From Afipia sp. GAS231 (lineage in GTDB: Bacteria; Pseudomonadota; Alphaproteobacteria; Rhizobiales; Xanthobacteraceae), in NCBI RefSeq assembly GCF_900103365.1, contig NZ_LT629703.1, forward strand, positions 4,402,001 to 4,466,000: a DNA stretch of 64,000 nt, in the 5' to 3' direction. The position numbers and the translations under genes were made by a program. Position 1 is the first letter of the stretch, and the number at the start of each line of letters is the position of its first letter. Positions 44,241-52,334 of this stretch are shown here, in pieces. The notes below the pieces were generated by a model. That model was not told the DNA's origin. It did no database searches and worked only from the letters and a program-made list of their open reading frames with translations.

Positions 44241-45454
44241 GAGTTCATTCCGGATTGCGGGAAGGAGTGCTGGAAGGCATGGGTGATGGCGCGATTGACT
44301 TGCGTCAGATAGATCGAGGAGTTTTCCAGGGCGGCATGCCCGAGAAGGATCATCAGTTCGACGCGGGCGGCATGGAGCAGCGGCTCGACATCGGCCAGAC
44401 TGACGTCGAGACCTGCATTCCTGGCGGCGGTGATCTGGCCGATGACGGTGTCGACGAGATGGTTGCAAGCGAACGCGTGTCGCGCCCAATGCATGCGCGC
44501 CTTGATGCCGATGATTTTGCAGGCCTTTACGAATGCTTCGTACAGCCCCTGGTAGCTGATCGGGTCGCCGTTCTTGGAATTCAACAGCAGATGGGTCGGC
44601 GGCTCGCCGCGATGCGCCTGGTATTTCTTGACACGTGCGGGCCGGTGAAGGAGCCGGTACTCGTTGATATCATCGATCAATTCGGAATCTACCTGAGGGT
44701 GGCGTTTCACGCTGCCCTTGCCGACCACGGAAAAGACGTCTCGCGCGATTGCCGACCGCCGCGCCGTATGCGGCATCTTCGAATCCTTCACGGCGCCGGG
44801 CTCGGATGGACGAAGGCCGCTGCCGAACATCAGACGAAATGCGATGCGATAGGCGGCGTCCGGAACAGCTTGGCAGAGCGCGCGCGCCTGCGCCGGCTCG
44901 ATGTAGTCGACCGGGCCCTGCCGACGCTGCTTCCGCACCACCAGGATGTTGACCGAATCGCGGTGGCCGGCGACCGGCTCCCACGAGACCACCAACTCCG
45001 GACGCCGGCCCCGCCAGGCCGTCCATTGCGCGCACTGGAGGAGACTCATCTGAATGGCTCCGACCGTGCCGTCCTCGATGTCCGCCTGGAGCTCGCTGGC
45101 AAGTTGGTCCAGATGGTCTTCCGTCATATTCCGGATCGACAGGCCGTGGTCTTCGAGCCACCGAAAGCCCCGGGACAAGTCGCCGGCTTCGCATTTCAGC
45201 GAACGACCGCCGAGCTTCAGCTTACGGCTGCGTCCCATCCAGGGCGGGGCGTTGGTCCGGCGCTTCTCGCCGAACTTGCCCGTGAACAGTGCGTAGAGAT
45301 AGGCATTGGCGTCACCACGGTCCCGACCGGGCTCGCAGAGGAAGGTGGCTCCAAAGAACTCTGCGGGCACGCCGGCCTTAATGCCGGCGTGTCCCATTCG
45401 GAACGCGACCTGTGCATGCCGCTTGCAGCCAGTTCTCGGGATCCGCAACGACAT
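44237..45454 (-). CDS. Tyrosine recombinase (TnpA/GmtY-like)
   Basis: A 405-residue recombinase. The active residues are visible: Arg in FGSGLRPSEP, Lys in VVGKGSVKRH, H-x-x-R-H in MHWARHAFACN, His in LLGHAALENSS and Tyr in SIYLTQVN. Its ATG overlaps the stop of the 76-aa gene (TAATG). It is probably the catalytic member of the cluster. Confidence 0.85.
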   Translation of the reverse strand: MSLRIPRTGCKRHAQVAFRMGHAGIKAGVPAEFFGATFLCEPGRDRGDANAYLYALFTGKFGEKRRTNAPPWMGRSRKLKLGGRSLKCEAGDLSRGFRWLEDHGLSIRNMTEDHLDQLASELQADIEDGTVGAIQMSLLQCAQWTAWRGRRPELVVSWEPVAGHRDSVNILVVRKQRRQGPVDYIEPAQARALCQAVPDAAYRIAFRLMFGSGLRPSEPGAVKDSKMPHTARRSAIARDVFSVVGKGSVKRHPQVDSELIDDINEYRLLHRPARVKKYQAHRGEPPTHLLLNSKNGDPISYQGLYEAFVKACKIIGIKARMHWARHAFACNHLVDTVIGQITAARNAGLDVSLADVEPLLHAARVELMILLGHAALENSSIYLTQVNRAITHAFQHSFPQSGMNS

Positions 45455-45684
45455 TACGAACCCTGCTTGCCCGCCGTGCGGAGGGTGGCGGCCCGGCTCG
45501 TCGTCTCGTCGCCGACGCGAAGCCCGCCGTAGAACAACAGTTGGAAGGCAACGACATGACGTGGGTCATGCAAGCCTGCCGAGAACTTGGCGTACATGTC
45601 GGTTGCCGGGCGGTAGGCGGCGCGCGGCACGGACCGCTCGCAGACATGCTTGTCCGCCTTGCGGTCGTTCTTGCTCGGTACCAT
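45454..45684 (-). CDS. 76-aa leader protein with recombinase-like box
   Basis: AGAGGAG lies 7 bases before the ATG and the stop overlaps the recombinase start, so it is a real translated gene. VVAFQLLFYGGLRVGDETT copies the Arg-box helix of tyrosine recombinases, yet the rest of the domain is absent. Either a coupled regulator derived from a recombinase or an N-terminal piece split off. Confidence 0.55.
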   Translation of the reverse strand: MVPSKNDRKADKHVCERSVPRAAYRPATDMYAKFSAGLHDPRHVVAFQLLFYGGLRVGDETTSRAATLRTAGKQGS

Positions 45685-45703
45685 ATCGATCTCCTCTGGT
45701 TAT

Positions 45704-45757
45704 CGATGCATCCTGTTTCTGCATCGTAGTATATGCATCGCACGTTCTGCATCGATG
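45704..45757. repeat. ATGCA box cluster, promoter of recombinase operon
   Basis: Four CGATGCA/TGCATCG boxes at 45704, 45720, 45734 and 45748, in mixed orientation with about 14-16 bp spacing, directly upstream of the 76-aa gene. Confidence 0.6.
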
Positions 45758-45907
45758 AGTCAATCCGGTCTGTCGGCGCGTGGTTAATGGTTCGTTCCCG
45801 CTGTCCTGCCCCTTGCCTGCTAGGTCGTGATGGCCCGAAGGATTCCGCTGAGGCTTGGAAATCGAATCCTTGAACCGGTTGCGTCTTGCGGCCCGCAGGT
45901 CTAATCA

Positions 45908-45948
45908 TGATGCACGGATGCAGACTCTAGGGTGCACCATGTGCATTG
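45908..45948. repeat. ATGCA box cluster, promoter of 45.9-kb gene
   Basis: GATGCACGGATGCAGACTCT then GGTGCACCATGTGCATT, 27 bp upstream of the gene start at 45975. Same layout as the left cluster at 40519. Confidence 0.55.
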
Positions 45949-45974
45949 AGGTGGTCGGCCGGAGGGGGCGGACG

Positions 45975-46898
45975 ATGAAAGGCTCGAAGGAAAGACTGAC
46001 CGGCGCCAAGAAGGCAAAGAGGTCCTGGGTCGAGGTCGCCTCGCTGTTCCGCAAGGGCCTGGAGGAAAGCGGTGGGTCGGGCGGCGCGGCGTTTCAGCGG
46101 GAGACCGCCACGAACTCCGGCTACACCGTCGGAATGCTGAAGCGTTTCGTGGTAGCGCTCAACTTCATCGAGTCCTTGCCGGAACGGACCAAGCCCAAGC
46201 CGACGGTGGTGGAGGCCTCGTTCACCGCAATCGAATTGATCGAGCGGATCAACCGGCGGAATCCGGCCAAGGCCCGCGAAATTCTCGGAACGCTCGGGCA
46301 ACCGGGCACGCGGGTGTCGGCGATCAGGAAGGAGCTGAAGAACTTGCGCGATGAGGTACCGCTTGAATTCAACCCTCACCCCGCCAGACGGATGACGCTG
46401 GTTTCGGCGCCCGTCCCGCGGTCGTATGCCGCCTCGGCTCGACGGATGCGGGAGGAGATCACCTATGAAAAGGTGGAAGCCTTGCTTCCCAAGCTCAGCG
46501 GTCCGATCGTCGTGTTTCACCGGCCGTTGGGCGTCGCGGTGGCGCCGGTCCGCACGGATGCCATAGCGTGGCTTGACGAGAACTACGAGACGGCCGACGG
46601 GTTCGAATTTATCTATGCGCCGTCATCCATGACGGAGACGCTGTTTTCGGACCAGCTGAACCGCGCGGTCGTGGCGGCCACCTTTTTCCGGCGATACTTC
46701 CTTGTCTTCACGGCCGATAGCGACTCCAGATTCCCGCGCCGGGCCATAGACATTTTGAAGCTCTTGGAAGCGGGTACGATTGGTGTTGTGGAATTGGCGG
46801 CAAAGGATCCCCGGCCTTTGAAGCCGAAGGACGAACCGCCGGTTCCAGACCGCCGTGGCATGCTCAAGAAGATATGTCCTCAAGGTCGATGGGCTTAA
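45975..46898 (+). CDS. Unknown protein (307 aa), paralogue of the 39.0-kb gene
   Basis: A GGAGGGGG site precedes ATG 45975 (frame open from 45855). The N-terminal SWVEVASLFRKGLEE ... GYTVGMLKRFVVALNFIESL resembles the gene at 39008, with probable helix-turn-helix. The C-terminal region (RYFLVFTADSDSRFPRRAID) may be the effector half. It is divergent from the recombinase operon, separated by two ATGCA clusters, and may be its regulator. Confidence 0.6.
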   Translation: MKGSKERLTGAKKAKRSWVEVASLFRKGLEESGGSGGAAFQRETATNSGYTVGMLKRFVVALNFIESLPERTKPKPTVVEASFTAIELIERINRRNPAKAREILGTLGQPGTRVSAIRKELKNLRDEVPLEFNPHPARRMTLVSAPVPRSYAASARRMREEITYEKVEALLPKLSGPIVVFHRPLGVAVAPVRTDAIAWLDENYETADGFEFIYAPSSMTETLFSDQLNRAVVAATFFRRYFLVFTADSDSRFPRRAIDILKLLEAGTIGVVELAAKDPRPLKPKDEPPVPDRRGMLKKICPQGRWA

Positions 46899-46924
46899 GC
46901 AGGGTCGCGAGCAAGGATCGAAGA

Positions 46925-47239
46925 TTATTTCTCCGATTGGCTGCTGTCGAAAAAGGTGATGCCCGCGATCGAATCCAGCTTGCCCTGCGCGTTCTTGAAC
47001 TCGCCGAACCGTCCGCGGCGTCCCAACACCACCCCGTAACCGCTGAATACCTGCGATCCGCCTACGCTCAACTTTTCCTGAGACGTGCAATCCTTGGCGA
47101 CATAAAGGACGTCGCCGTTCGGAAAACGAGCGGCGAGCAAGAGCGGACCTCCGATACGTTTCTGCACGTCGCTGGAGAACTCCGGCATGTTTGTGACGGA
47201 TATTTCGCGCTCAAAAGGGTCGATCAGCAACGCCCGCAT
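46925..47239 (-). CDS. DUF3846-like small protein, copy 3 (104 aa)
   Basis: MRALLIDPFEREISVTNMPE, then IGGPLLL, DVLYVAKDC and QVFSGYGVVLGRRG align with the copies at 37270 and 37621. ATG 47239 chosen by alignment; it starts right after the 72-aa gene's stop, so they are coupled. Role unknown. Confidence 0.6.
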   Translation of the reverse strand: MRALLIDPFEREISVTNMPEFSSDVQKRIGGPLLLAARFPNGDVLYVAKDCTSQEKLSVGGSQVFSGYGVVLGRRGRFGEFKNAQGKLDSIAGITFFDSSQSEK

Positions 47240-47240
47240 A

Positions 47241-47459
47241 CTAGGCCCCGGATCGATCGAAGAGGAGGTCGGCCGGGAGAGGGGGATTCTTCGTCGGCTT
47301 GCCCGTTTGCGGATCAATCTCGCCGTTTATCCACGAACGCAGTTTGCTGCTGTACGCTTCGTATTCGATCATTGCCGACCGAAACGACCGGAGCGTCTCG
47401 GTCGTAATTTCGCCCCCGCAGCACCGCTGGAGATTTGGGTATTTTTCGTCCAACATCAT
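47241..47459 (-). CDS. Unknown small protein (72 aa), intact copy
   Basis: MMLDEKYPNLQRCCGGEITT then LRSFRSAMIEYEAYSSKL. A frameshifted duplicate lies at 48860. It sits between the 407-aa gene and the DUF3846-like gene on one strand. Confidence 0.55.
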   Translation of the reverse strand: MMLDEKYPNLQRCCGGEITTETLRSFRSAMIEYEAYSSKLRSWINGEIDPQTGKPTKNPPLPADLLFDRSGA

Positions 47460-47610
47460 AGGCCGTACTCCGTGACGCCAGCCTCGGTCTCTCGCGAGGC
47501 TGCTTGAATCGTCTGACGCCGCGGGAGAAACGTCAACGACCGATTTTCTGGTCTCCCCCGTTTTCCGTTAGACCACGAGTGTCGCACTTCACGCCGGTCG
47601 TCCGGACCTG
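47367..47610. repeat. Direct repeat, copy 1 (~245 bp)
   Basis: TTCGTATTCGATCATTGCCG begins both this segment and the one at 48870; identity by eye is ~80% through to CACGCCGG. It covers the 3' part of the 72-aa gene and its upstream region. Confidence 0.65.
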
Positions 47611-47618
47611 ACGGAACG

Positions 47619-48842
47619 TCAACTTCCCAACGAACCGATCGCTTCCTCGTCCTCGCGGGCCAAGTCGACCGGCCAAGTCGGGCTGCGTTGCTCCTGCTCG
47701 CCGAAGGAGATGATATCCCGCTGGATGCGATACATCTCTCGAGGAAGGCGCTCCTCGAGCGTAACGGCGAATGTGCGGAGAAGATCGAGACGTCGTTTGG
47801 ACAACTCCCGATCGTCGAGCACGGGGTCGCAAAGCTTGTCAAACTCCCTCTCGAGCGTTCTGAATTTCCACGGGCCCAAATAGAACTTGGCGCGGCTATT
47901 ACGACGACGGCTATCCGTCCAAACTCTCCCTCTCGTATGATAACGGAGCAACCGAACTACCTCTCGGAACAAGGAATCGAGCCGTATCTGCTGGCGCACA
48001 TCGACAATCAGCTCGGGCATCAACACCTCGATCTGTGGAAATTTTGTCTGGCGGCCATGTCCGGCGAACCTCGCTGCGGCGAACTCGTTCGGCAACCAGA
48101 ATGCGCCGCCTCCGAAAGCCCGCTCCGCGCCGAGCTCAAGAAAGGAACCTGGCGGGTCCTGCAAACCGTGCGTCCAGGGATCTCCTCGCCGGTCAGACCC
48201 CGCGCTGCCTACCTCGATTTCCCAAACGAATTCCTTATTGCCATGAACATTGCGGAAGAAAACGGGCAGACCTCCTCTGACGTAGGGGCGATCGCCGCAA
48301 ATAAGAAAATTTTCGTAGGCCTTGCGTTTCGCGATCGCGAGCTTCTGATCGTGATCCGTTTCGACAAGCGTCCTGATCGCCGGAGGCTCTTCCAGGAAGT
48401 CCGAGGAGTCATAATCGACGTACCGAGGCTCGAAAAGATCAAAATCGGTTCCGATGTCTTCGAGACATTCGGCTGCGGTGCGTTCCTTGAGCCTAGACCC
48501 GAACTGGCTCAGACAATCGGCTGCAGTGTGGTCCTCGAACCTAGACCTGAACTCGCTCAAATAAGGCCACCAGATGACGTTTTCGTAAAACAGCAATTCG
48601 AGGGTGAACGCGTTTTTGGTGAGGCCCCTGTGGTCATCTCGGGGCTTCCGAGGGAACGTAAGCGGCCAAATATCCAGCTTGGGACGTTGGATGCGGAACG
48701 CCGGAGCGGCTTCGGCGGGCTCTATGTGCCGGACAACTGCAGTATCGGTTCCTCCCAGCAGGGCGGTACGCGGATTCTGCGCCCCTTTCGGCACATAGAT
48801 GATTTTATATGTAAACCCCAGCGGGGTGGGTTCGAGACGCAT
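47619..48842 (-). CDS. Unknown protein, three-copy family, member B (407 aa)
   Basis: Shares with members A (33814) and C (52455): TYKIIYVPKGAQNPRTALLG, AEAAPAFRI, WWP, LICGDRPYVRGGLPVFF and a terminal REDEEAIGSLGS. It is longer than A by an inserted repeat (two DHTAADCL/ERTAAECL units near residue 110). AGGA before the ATG. Flanked by the two copies of the direct repeat, which suggests mobilisation as a unit. Confidence 0.7.
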   Translation of the reverse strand: MRLEPTPLGFTYKIIYVPKGAQNPRTALLGGTDTAVVRHIEPAEAAPAFRIQRPKLDIWPLTFPRKPRDDHRGLTKNAFTLELLFYENVIWWPYLSEFRSRFEDHTAADCLSQFGSRLKERTAAECLEDIGTDFDLFEPRYVDYDSSDFLEEPPAIRTLVETDHDQKLAIAKRKAYENFLICGDRPYVRGGLPVFFRNVHGNKEFVWEIEVGSAGSDRRGDPWTHGLQDPPGSFLELGAERAFGGGAFWLPNEFAAARFAGHGRQTKFPQIEVLMPELIVDVRQQIRLDSLFREVVRLLRYHTRGRVWTDSRRRNSRAKFYLGPWKFRTLEREFDKLCDPVLDDRELSKRRLDLLRTFAVTLEERLPREMYRIQRDIISFGEQEQRSPTWPVDLAREDEEAIGSLGS

Positions 48843-48859
48843 ACAAAAGTCCTCGAAAA

Positions 48860-48973
48860 TTACTTCAGTTCCACTTCGTATTCGATCATTGCCGAGCGAA
48901 ACGCCCTGAGCTCTTCGGTCGTAACCTCGCCCCGCGGCACCGCTGGAGATTTGGGAATTTTTCGTTCACCATC
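48860..48973 (-). pseudogene. Frameshifted copy of the 72-aa gene
   Basis: Begins ATGATGGTGAACGAAAAATT (compare ATGATGTTGGACGAAAAATA in the intact copy). A run of five G in the intact copy has four G here, shifting the frame; GEVTTEELRAFRSAMIEYEV then continues in the shifted frame and stops early. Confidence 0.6.
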
Positions 48974-49115
48974 ATAGGCCGCACTCCGTGACGCCAGCGT
49001 CTGTCTTTCGCGAGGTGCTTGAATCGTCTGATGCCCCAGCACAAACGTCAACGACCGATCTTTTTGTCCGCCCCGTTTTTCGTTGGACCACGAGTGACGC
49101 ACCTCACGCCGATTT
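48870..49115. repeat. Direct repeat, copy 2 (~245 bp)
   Basis: Partner of 47367-47610, same orientation. The pair flanks the 407-aa gene at a distance of ~1.5 kb. Confidence 0.65.
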
Positions 49116-49136
49116 CCTCACTGAGAAGCAAAATCC

Positions 49137-49874
49137 TCATACGGCGCTGTCGAAGAGGAATTGGGCATCGGCCTTACGAATGAGGCTATGGCCCCAAAGC
49201 CTCATCATTTCCTTCTGACATTGCGACCGGGTTCGAGATACAAGCTCGTAGGCGGTGGGATCGTTGCAAACCGGTCCGTCCGCAGTCATCGTAATGAGCG
49301 CATTCCGACAGACCGACATCATGAGAAAATCATCGATCGCGATTGCGAGGGGGTCTTCCTGGTCGTCCTGCATCGTCCAATCGTCTACCCCCGGCTGGCC
49401 ATCGTCCGTGTTCGCGTGTTGACTGGACTCGCCCGCCCCCGAGACGGCGGCCTCGAGTGCGTAGTCGCCATAGGTCTTTGGCCGAAAAGTGCGCAGGAAA
49501 TGTGTGCCGTGCCGCATCGTTGAATCTGCCGGCTGGGAGCCGGTGTGAACGGCGAAGAGAATCCTAGGCTGCCCGATGCCGTTCGGTGTGACGTCGACCA
49601 GGTTTCCCCCGGTGTCCTCCCACACCGCATAGGATCTGGCCGTTAGGTATAGTCCCGGGTGCTCGCGGATGATCCAACCGAATCGCGCCGCGCCACCCTC
49701 TTGCTCGATTTGCGCAGCGACTGCCTGATGACAGTACTCCGATGCCGTGTATCGCGTCGGGCGGACCGGCAGGTACCGCGGCTGCGCCGCATTCAGTCTT
49801 ATCTCGCAGAATTGCTTTATGGTTCGTCCCAGGGCGTTTGGTGTGACCTCAACCCCCATCAAATCCGACTGCAT
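49137..49874 (-). CDS. Conserved hypothetical protein (245 aa)
   Basis: ATG 49874 is preferred because AAGGA lies 8 bases before it. EYCHQAVAAQIEQEGGAARF then GWIIREHPGLYLTARSYAVW and NLVDVTP form a pattern I recall from many proteobacterial hypothetical proteins; the Cys-His and Trp-Glu-Asp residues could bind metal. First gene of the minus-strand unit containing member B. Function unknown. Confidence 0.6.
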   Translation of the reverse strand: MQSDLMGVEVTPNALGRTIKQFCEIRLNAAQPRYLPVRPTRYTASEYCHQAVAAQIEQEGGAARFGWIIREHPGLYLTARSYAVWEDTGGNLVDVTPNGIGQPRILFAVHTGSQPADSTMRHGTHFLRTFRPKTYGDYALEAAVSGAGESSQHANTDDGQPGVDDWTMQDDQEDPLAIAIDDFLMMSVCRNALITMTADGPVCNDPTAYELVSRTRSQCQKEMMRLWGHSLIRKADAQFLFDSAV

Positions 49875-49883
49875 CAAGATCAT

Positions 49884-50199
49884 CCTTCATCGCTATCGAT
49901 GTTAGGATTGGTGTTGATCCATCCTAAGTCCAGCTGGGAAATGAGAACCCGCGAATGGTTTCAACAGCTCATTTCAGAATTCCAACTCTTCAATAAAAAA
50001 CGGTCAGAAATTGGTTTTCGGTGTCATGAGGAAATCTGAAAACGCCGGGAAAAATCTGATTTCCGCACGTTCAACATAAACAAAATTTACTTTGTTTATG
50101 TTGTGGGTGTTTTGGGGAGAACAGGAGCGTCACGAGACTTGCTTCAGGCGTCCGAATGCGGTTCTCCGCTTCGGACTGCAACGACAACAGGAGAGCCCT
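49884..50199. other. AT-rich intergenic region with strong inverted repeat
   Basis: Divergent promoter space between the 245-aa gene and the Rpn gene, markedly AT-richer than its surroundings. See the separate entry for the inverted repeat. Confidence 0.5.
50072..50103. promoter_or_regulatory. 13-bp perfect inverted repeat upstream of rpn
   Basis: Arms CAACATAAACAAA (50072-50084) and TTTGTTTATGTTG (50091-50103) with a 6-bp ATTTAC spacer. Located 97 bp before the Rpn start. Could be an operator or a transcript hairpin; no T-run follows for termination. Confidence 0.6.
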
Positions 50200-51054
50200 A
50201 TGGGCCAGTACGACATCACCTTAAAAGCACTTCTTCGCCGGGAATGCCCCGTCTTCAAGGACCGCATCGGGATCGCGAGGGACGCCGTTGCCACCACGCC
50301 GCGGCTCCCGCGGATCCGGGAAACCGAGGTCGACTTCCTGGGCAAGAATGCGGATGGGTCGTTCATCCACGTCGAACTTCAAACCCGCAACGATCCCGCC
50401 ATGGCGCTGCGGATGTTCTCGTACCTTGCCGACATAGCGGTGATCGCCGCCCCGCATCCAGCAGGCCGGCGAAAGCTTGCCCTGCCAAGGATTCAGCAGA
50501 AGGTGGTTTTCGTTGGCGCCGGAAGGCCGGACATGGAAAACTTCATCACCCAGCCGCCGGACTTCGCCGACAAGTTCGAGATCCTGGATTCCAAGACGAT
50601 CGACGGCAGCGGCCTGCTGGAAAGCGGGTTCATTACCGACGCGATATTCGCGGTCATCTGCGCGGGCGGCGAAGACCCCGCGACCATCCGGGCCATTCTC
50701 AGACGCATAGCCGGGGATCCAAACTCACCGCTAATGGGAAACTTGACGGCACTTCTGGTCCTGGCGGAAGCCAGGGAAATAATCGAAACAGTCAATCAGG
50801 AAATTAGTAAAATGCCGATCACCGTAGACGCAAGAAACATTCCTTTCATAAAAAATGCAATCGACGACGTCGCCAAGGCGGCGGTAGGGGCTTTGCTCCG
50901 GGCCAAATTTCCGGGCGCCGCCGGTCTCGACGAAATGCTGTTGAACGTGACCGCGGAAAATTCCGATGAGATGATCGTTCGCATCGTGAACGCTTCCTCC
51001 CTTCAGGAGGCTATCGGACCAGAGTTTTCCAACCGGAGCCGTACCGGTGAATAG
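50200..51054 (+). CDS. rpn: Rpn-family recombination-promoting nuclease / PD-(D/E)XK transposase-like protein
   Basis: A 284-residue protein from ATG 50200 (AGGAG upstream). YDITLKALLRRE opens the fold; EVDFLG (Asp45) and HVELQT (Glu59, Gln61) are the PD-(D/E)XK active site. Rpn proteins are DNA endonucleases that promote RecA-independent recombination and can act in phage defence. The C-terminal ~70 residues (MPITVDARNIPFIKNAIDD ...) are duplicated downstream as two decayed copies. Confidence 0.85.
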   Translation: MGQYDITLKALLRRECPVFKDRIGIARDAVATTPRLPRIRETEVDFLGKNADGSFIHVELQTRNDPAMALRMFSYLADIAVIAAPHPAGRRKLALPRIQQKVVFVGAGRPDMENFITQPPDFADKFEILDSKTIDGSGLLESGFITDAIFAVICAGGEDPATIRAILRRIAGDPNSPLMGNLTALLVLAEAREIIETVNQEISKMPITVDARNIPFIKNAIDDVAKAAVGALLRAKFPGAAGLDEMLLNVTAENSDEMIVRIVNASSLQEAIGPEFSNRSRTGE

Positions 51055-51094
51055 AGGCGCGGCAAACGCGACGATCGCGATGTCCCCGCGGGCG

Positions 51095-51415
51095 GCCGAG
51101 GCCCCGATACCATCCGGGCGATCTTGAAATGATCGCCTCAGGTGTGGCTTGGCCCTGATGGGAGCCATGGCAGTCGAGCAGGAGATAACCAAATGCCGTT
51201 CATTGTGAACGTTAGAAACATTCCCATTCTGAAAAGCGCAATCGACGATGGCGCCAAGGCGACCGTCAGGACTTTGCTCCGGGCAAAGTTTTCCGGGCGC
51301 GGCCGGCCTCGACGAGATACTGGCGAACGTAAGCGCGGAAAATTCCGATGAAATCGTCGTGCGGATTGTGAACGCATCAACCTCTTGAAGAGGCCGTCGG
51401 ACCGGAGCTGACGCG
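51095..51415 (+). pseudogene. Decayed 3' duplicate of rpn
   Basis: MPFIVNVRNIPILKSAIDD ... LLRAKF, a +1 shift, GLDEILANVSAENSDEIVV, another shift, then LEEAVGPEL. It follows the C-terminus of the intact rpn (MPITVDARNIPFIKNAIDD ... IGPEF) closely. The similarity begins near 51095 (ACCATCCGGGC). Confidence 0.75.
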
Positions 51416-51685
51416 TATTCGGTCGACCAATGGATGAAAGTTTCCGCCTGCAGAGGCCTGCCCCGCGATATTCTCCCGATCCTTGGGGCCCGGGCTTCGA
51501 GAGAGTGGATCGCGACGCTCATCCTCATGGCACCGATTTAGATGGGAAGCTATCTCGAGTTAGCTTCCCTGTGCTGTCCCCGTATTTCTGAGACCTAAAC
51601 TCTGTAGCGGCTTTGCTCTTTTGTGTGGCCATGCTTCTCTGAAAGCCGTCACAATATAAATGGGACGTAGAAAGGGGATGTCGAG
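51416..51685. other. Gap without gene
   Basis: No supported gene; short frames only. Confidence 0.5.
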
Positions 51686-51949
51686 ATGGCGAAACAAGGA
51701 ACTGTCGCTGCAACTGGCGGCGCGATCGCGGCCTATCGCGAACTGGCCATGTGGAGCGTTTTGCGAACGTGGCGGAGCGGATCGGCCAATCGTACGATGC
51801 CGGGAATAACGAAAGCTCGCGCGCTTGAGCTTGCGGGCGAGATGCTCGGAAAGAGGTACGGGCGGAAAGACCTCGACGAAGCTACGGCCGACATTGAGCT
51901 GAAGTGGAGGGCGCCCTCGCCGGTGCAGAGGTTACCCCATGAGCCATGA
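51686..51949 (+). CDS. Small unknown protein (87 aa)
   Basis: Helical (ATGGAIAAYRELAMWSVLR ... ARALELAGEMLGKRYGRKDL). A weak GGGG site stands upstream. Overlaps the following gene by 11 bp, so they are coupled. Confidence 0.5.
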   Translation: MAKQGTVAATGGAIAAYRELAMWSVLRTWRSGSANRTMPGITKARALELAGEMLGKRYGRKDLDEATADIELKWRAPSPVQRLPHEP

Positions 51950-52268
51950 GCCGGGAGCGACAATGCAGACGGGCGCGACGCAAGAGTTCGGCGGGAATCG
52001 GCCGGGGTCGGCGGAAGAAGCCCAGATGTGGCGCGAAGGTTGGGGGCTTTGGAGTTGTTCGGACGGCTGGCTCGAAATCCAGAGGTTCGATGCGGATCCA
52101 AATGGTCGTTTCAACAACGACCAGGATGCGATTGATCACGTAAGGTCAATGGCCGAAGCCGGCTCTGCCCTGCACATCGACGCGCTCGCTTTGCACCGGA
52201 CGCGGTGGTTTGAGAATGCCACGTCAATTGTGGTCGCAGATCAAGTTGCACCGAGCCCAGGCGGTTAG
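51939..52268 (+). CDS. Small unknown protein (109 aa)
   Basis: EAQMWREGWGLWSCSDGWLE then FDADPNGRFNNDQDAIDHV, an acidic, Trp-rich alpha/beta protein. It may be inhibitor-like given the small size and the adjacent 87-aa partner, but this is a guess. ATG 51963 is an alternative start. Confidence 0.52.
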   Translation: MSHEPGATMQTGATQEFGGNRPGSAEEAQMWREGWGLWSCSDGWLEIQRFDADPNGRFNNDQDAIDHVRSMAEAGSALHIDALALHRTRWFENATSIVVADQVAPSPGG

Positions 52269-52334
52269 CTGATCGCGAGCGTTTGGGATCTGCTACTTCT
52301 ATCAACATAGACACGGCAACGTCGCGTTTTTGGA

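Larger units (their letters stand above)
39955..45757 (-). mobile_element. Tn554/GMT-like recombinase cluster
   Basis: Five minus-strand genes joined by 1-4 bp overlaps or short gaps: a 76-aa leader protein, a 405-aa tyrosine recombinase, two large recombinase-like proteins (581 and 627 aa), and a TnpC/GmtX-like HTH protein. Order and sizes recall Tn554 tnpABC and the gamma-mobile-trio gmtYZX, but with an additional large gene. ATGCA-rich boxes stand before each promoter. The exact ends are unknown. Confidence 0.65.

Noticed and set aside
44255..45532. Plus-strand 425-aa frame
   Set aside because: Antisense to the recombinase, which has all catalytic residues.
47688..48977. Plus-strand 429-aa frame
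   Set aside because: Antisense to family member B, whose reading is confirmed by two paralogues.
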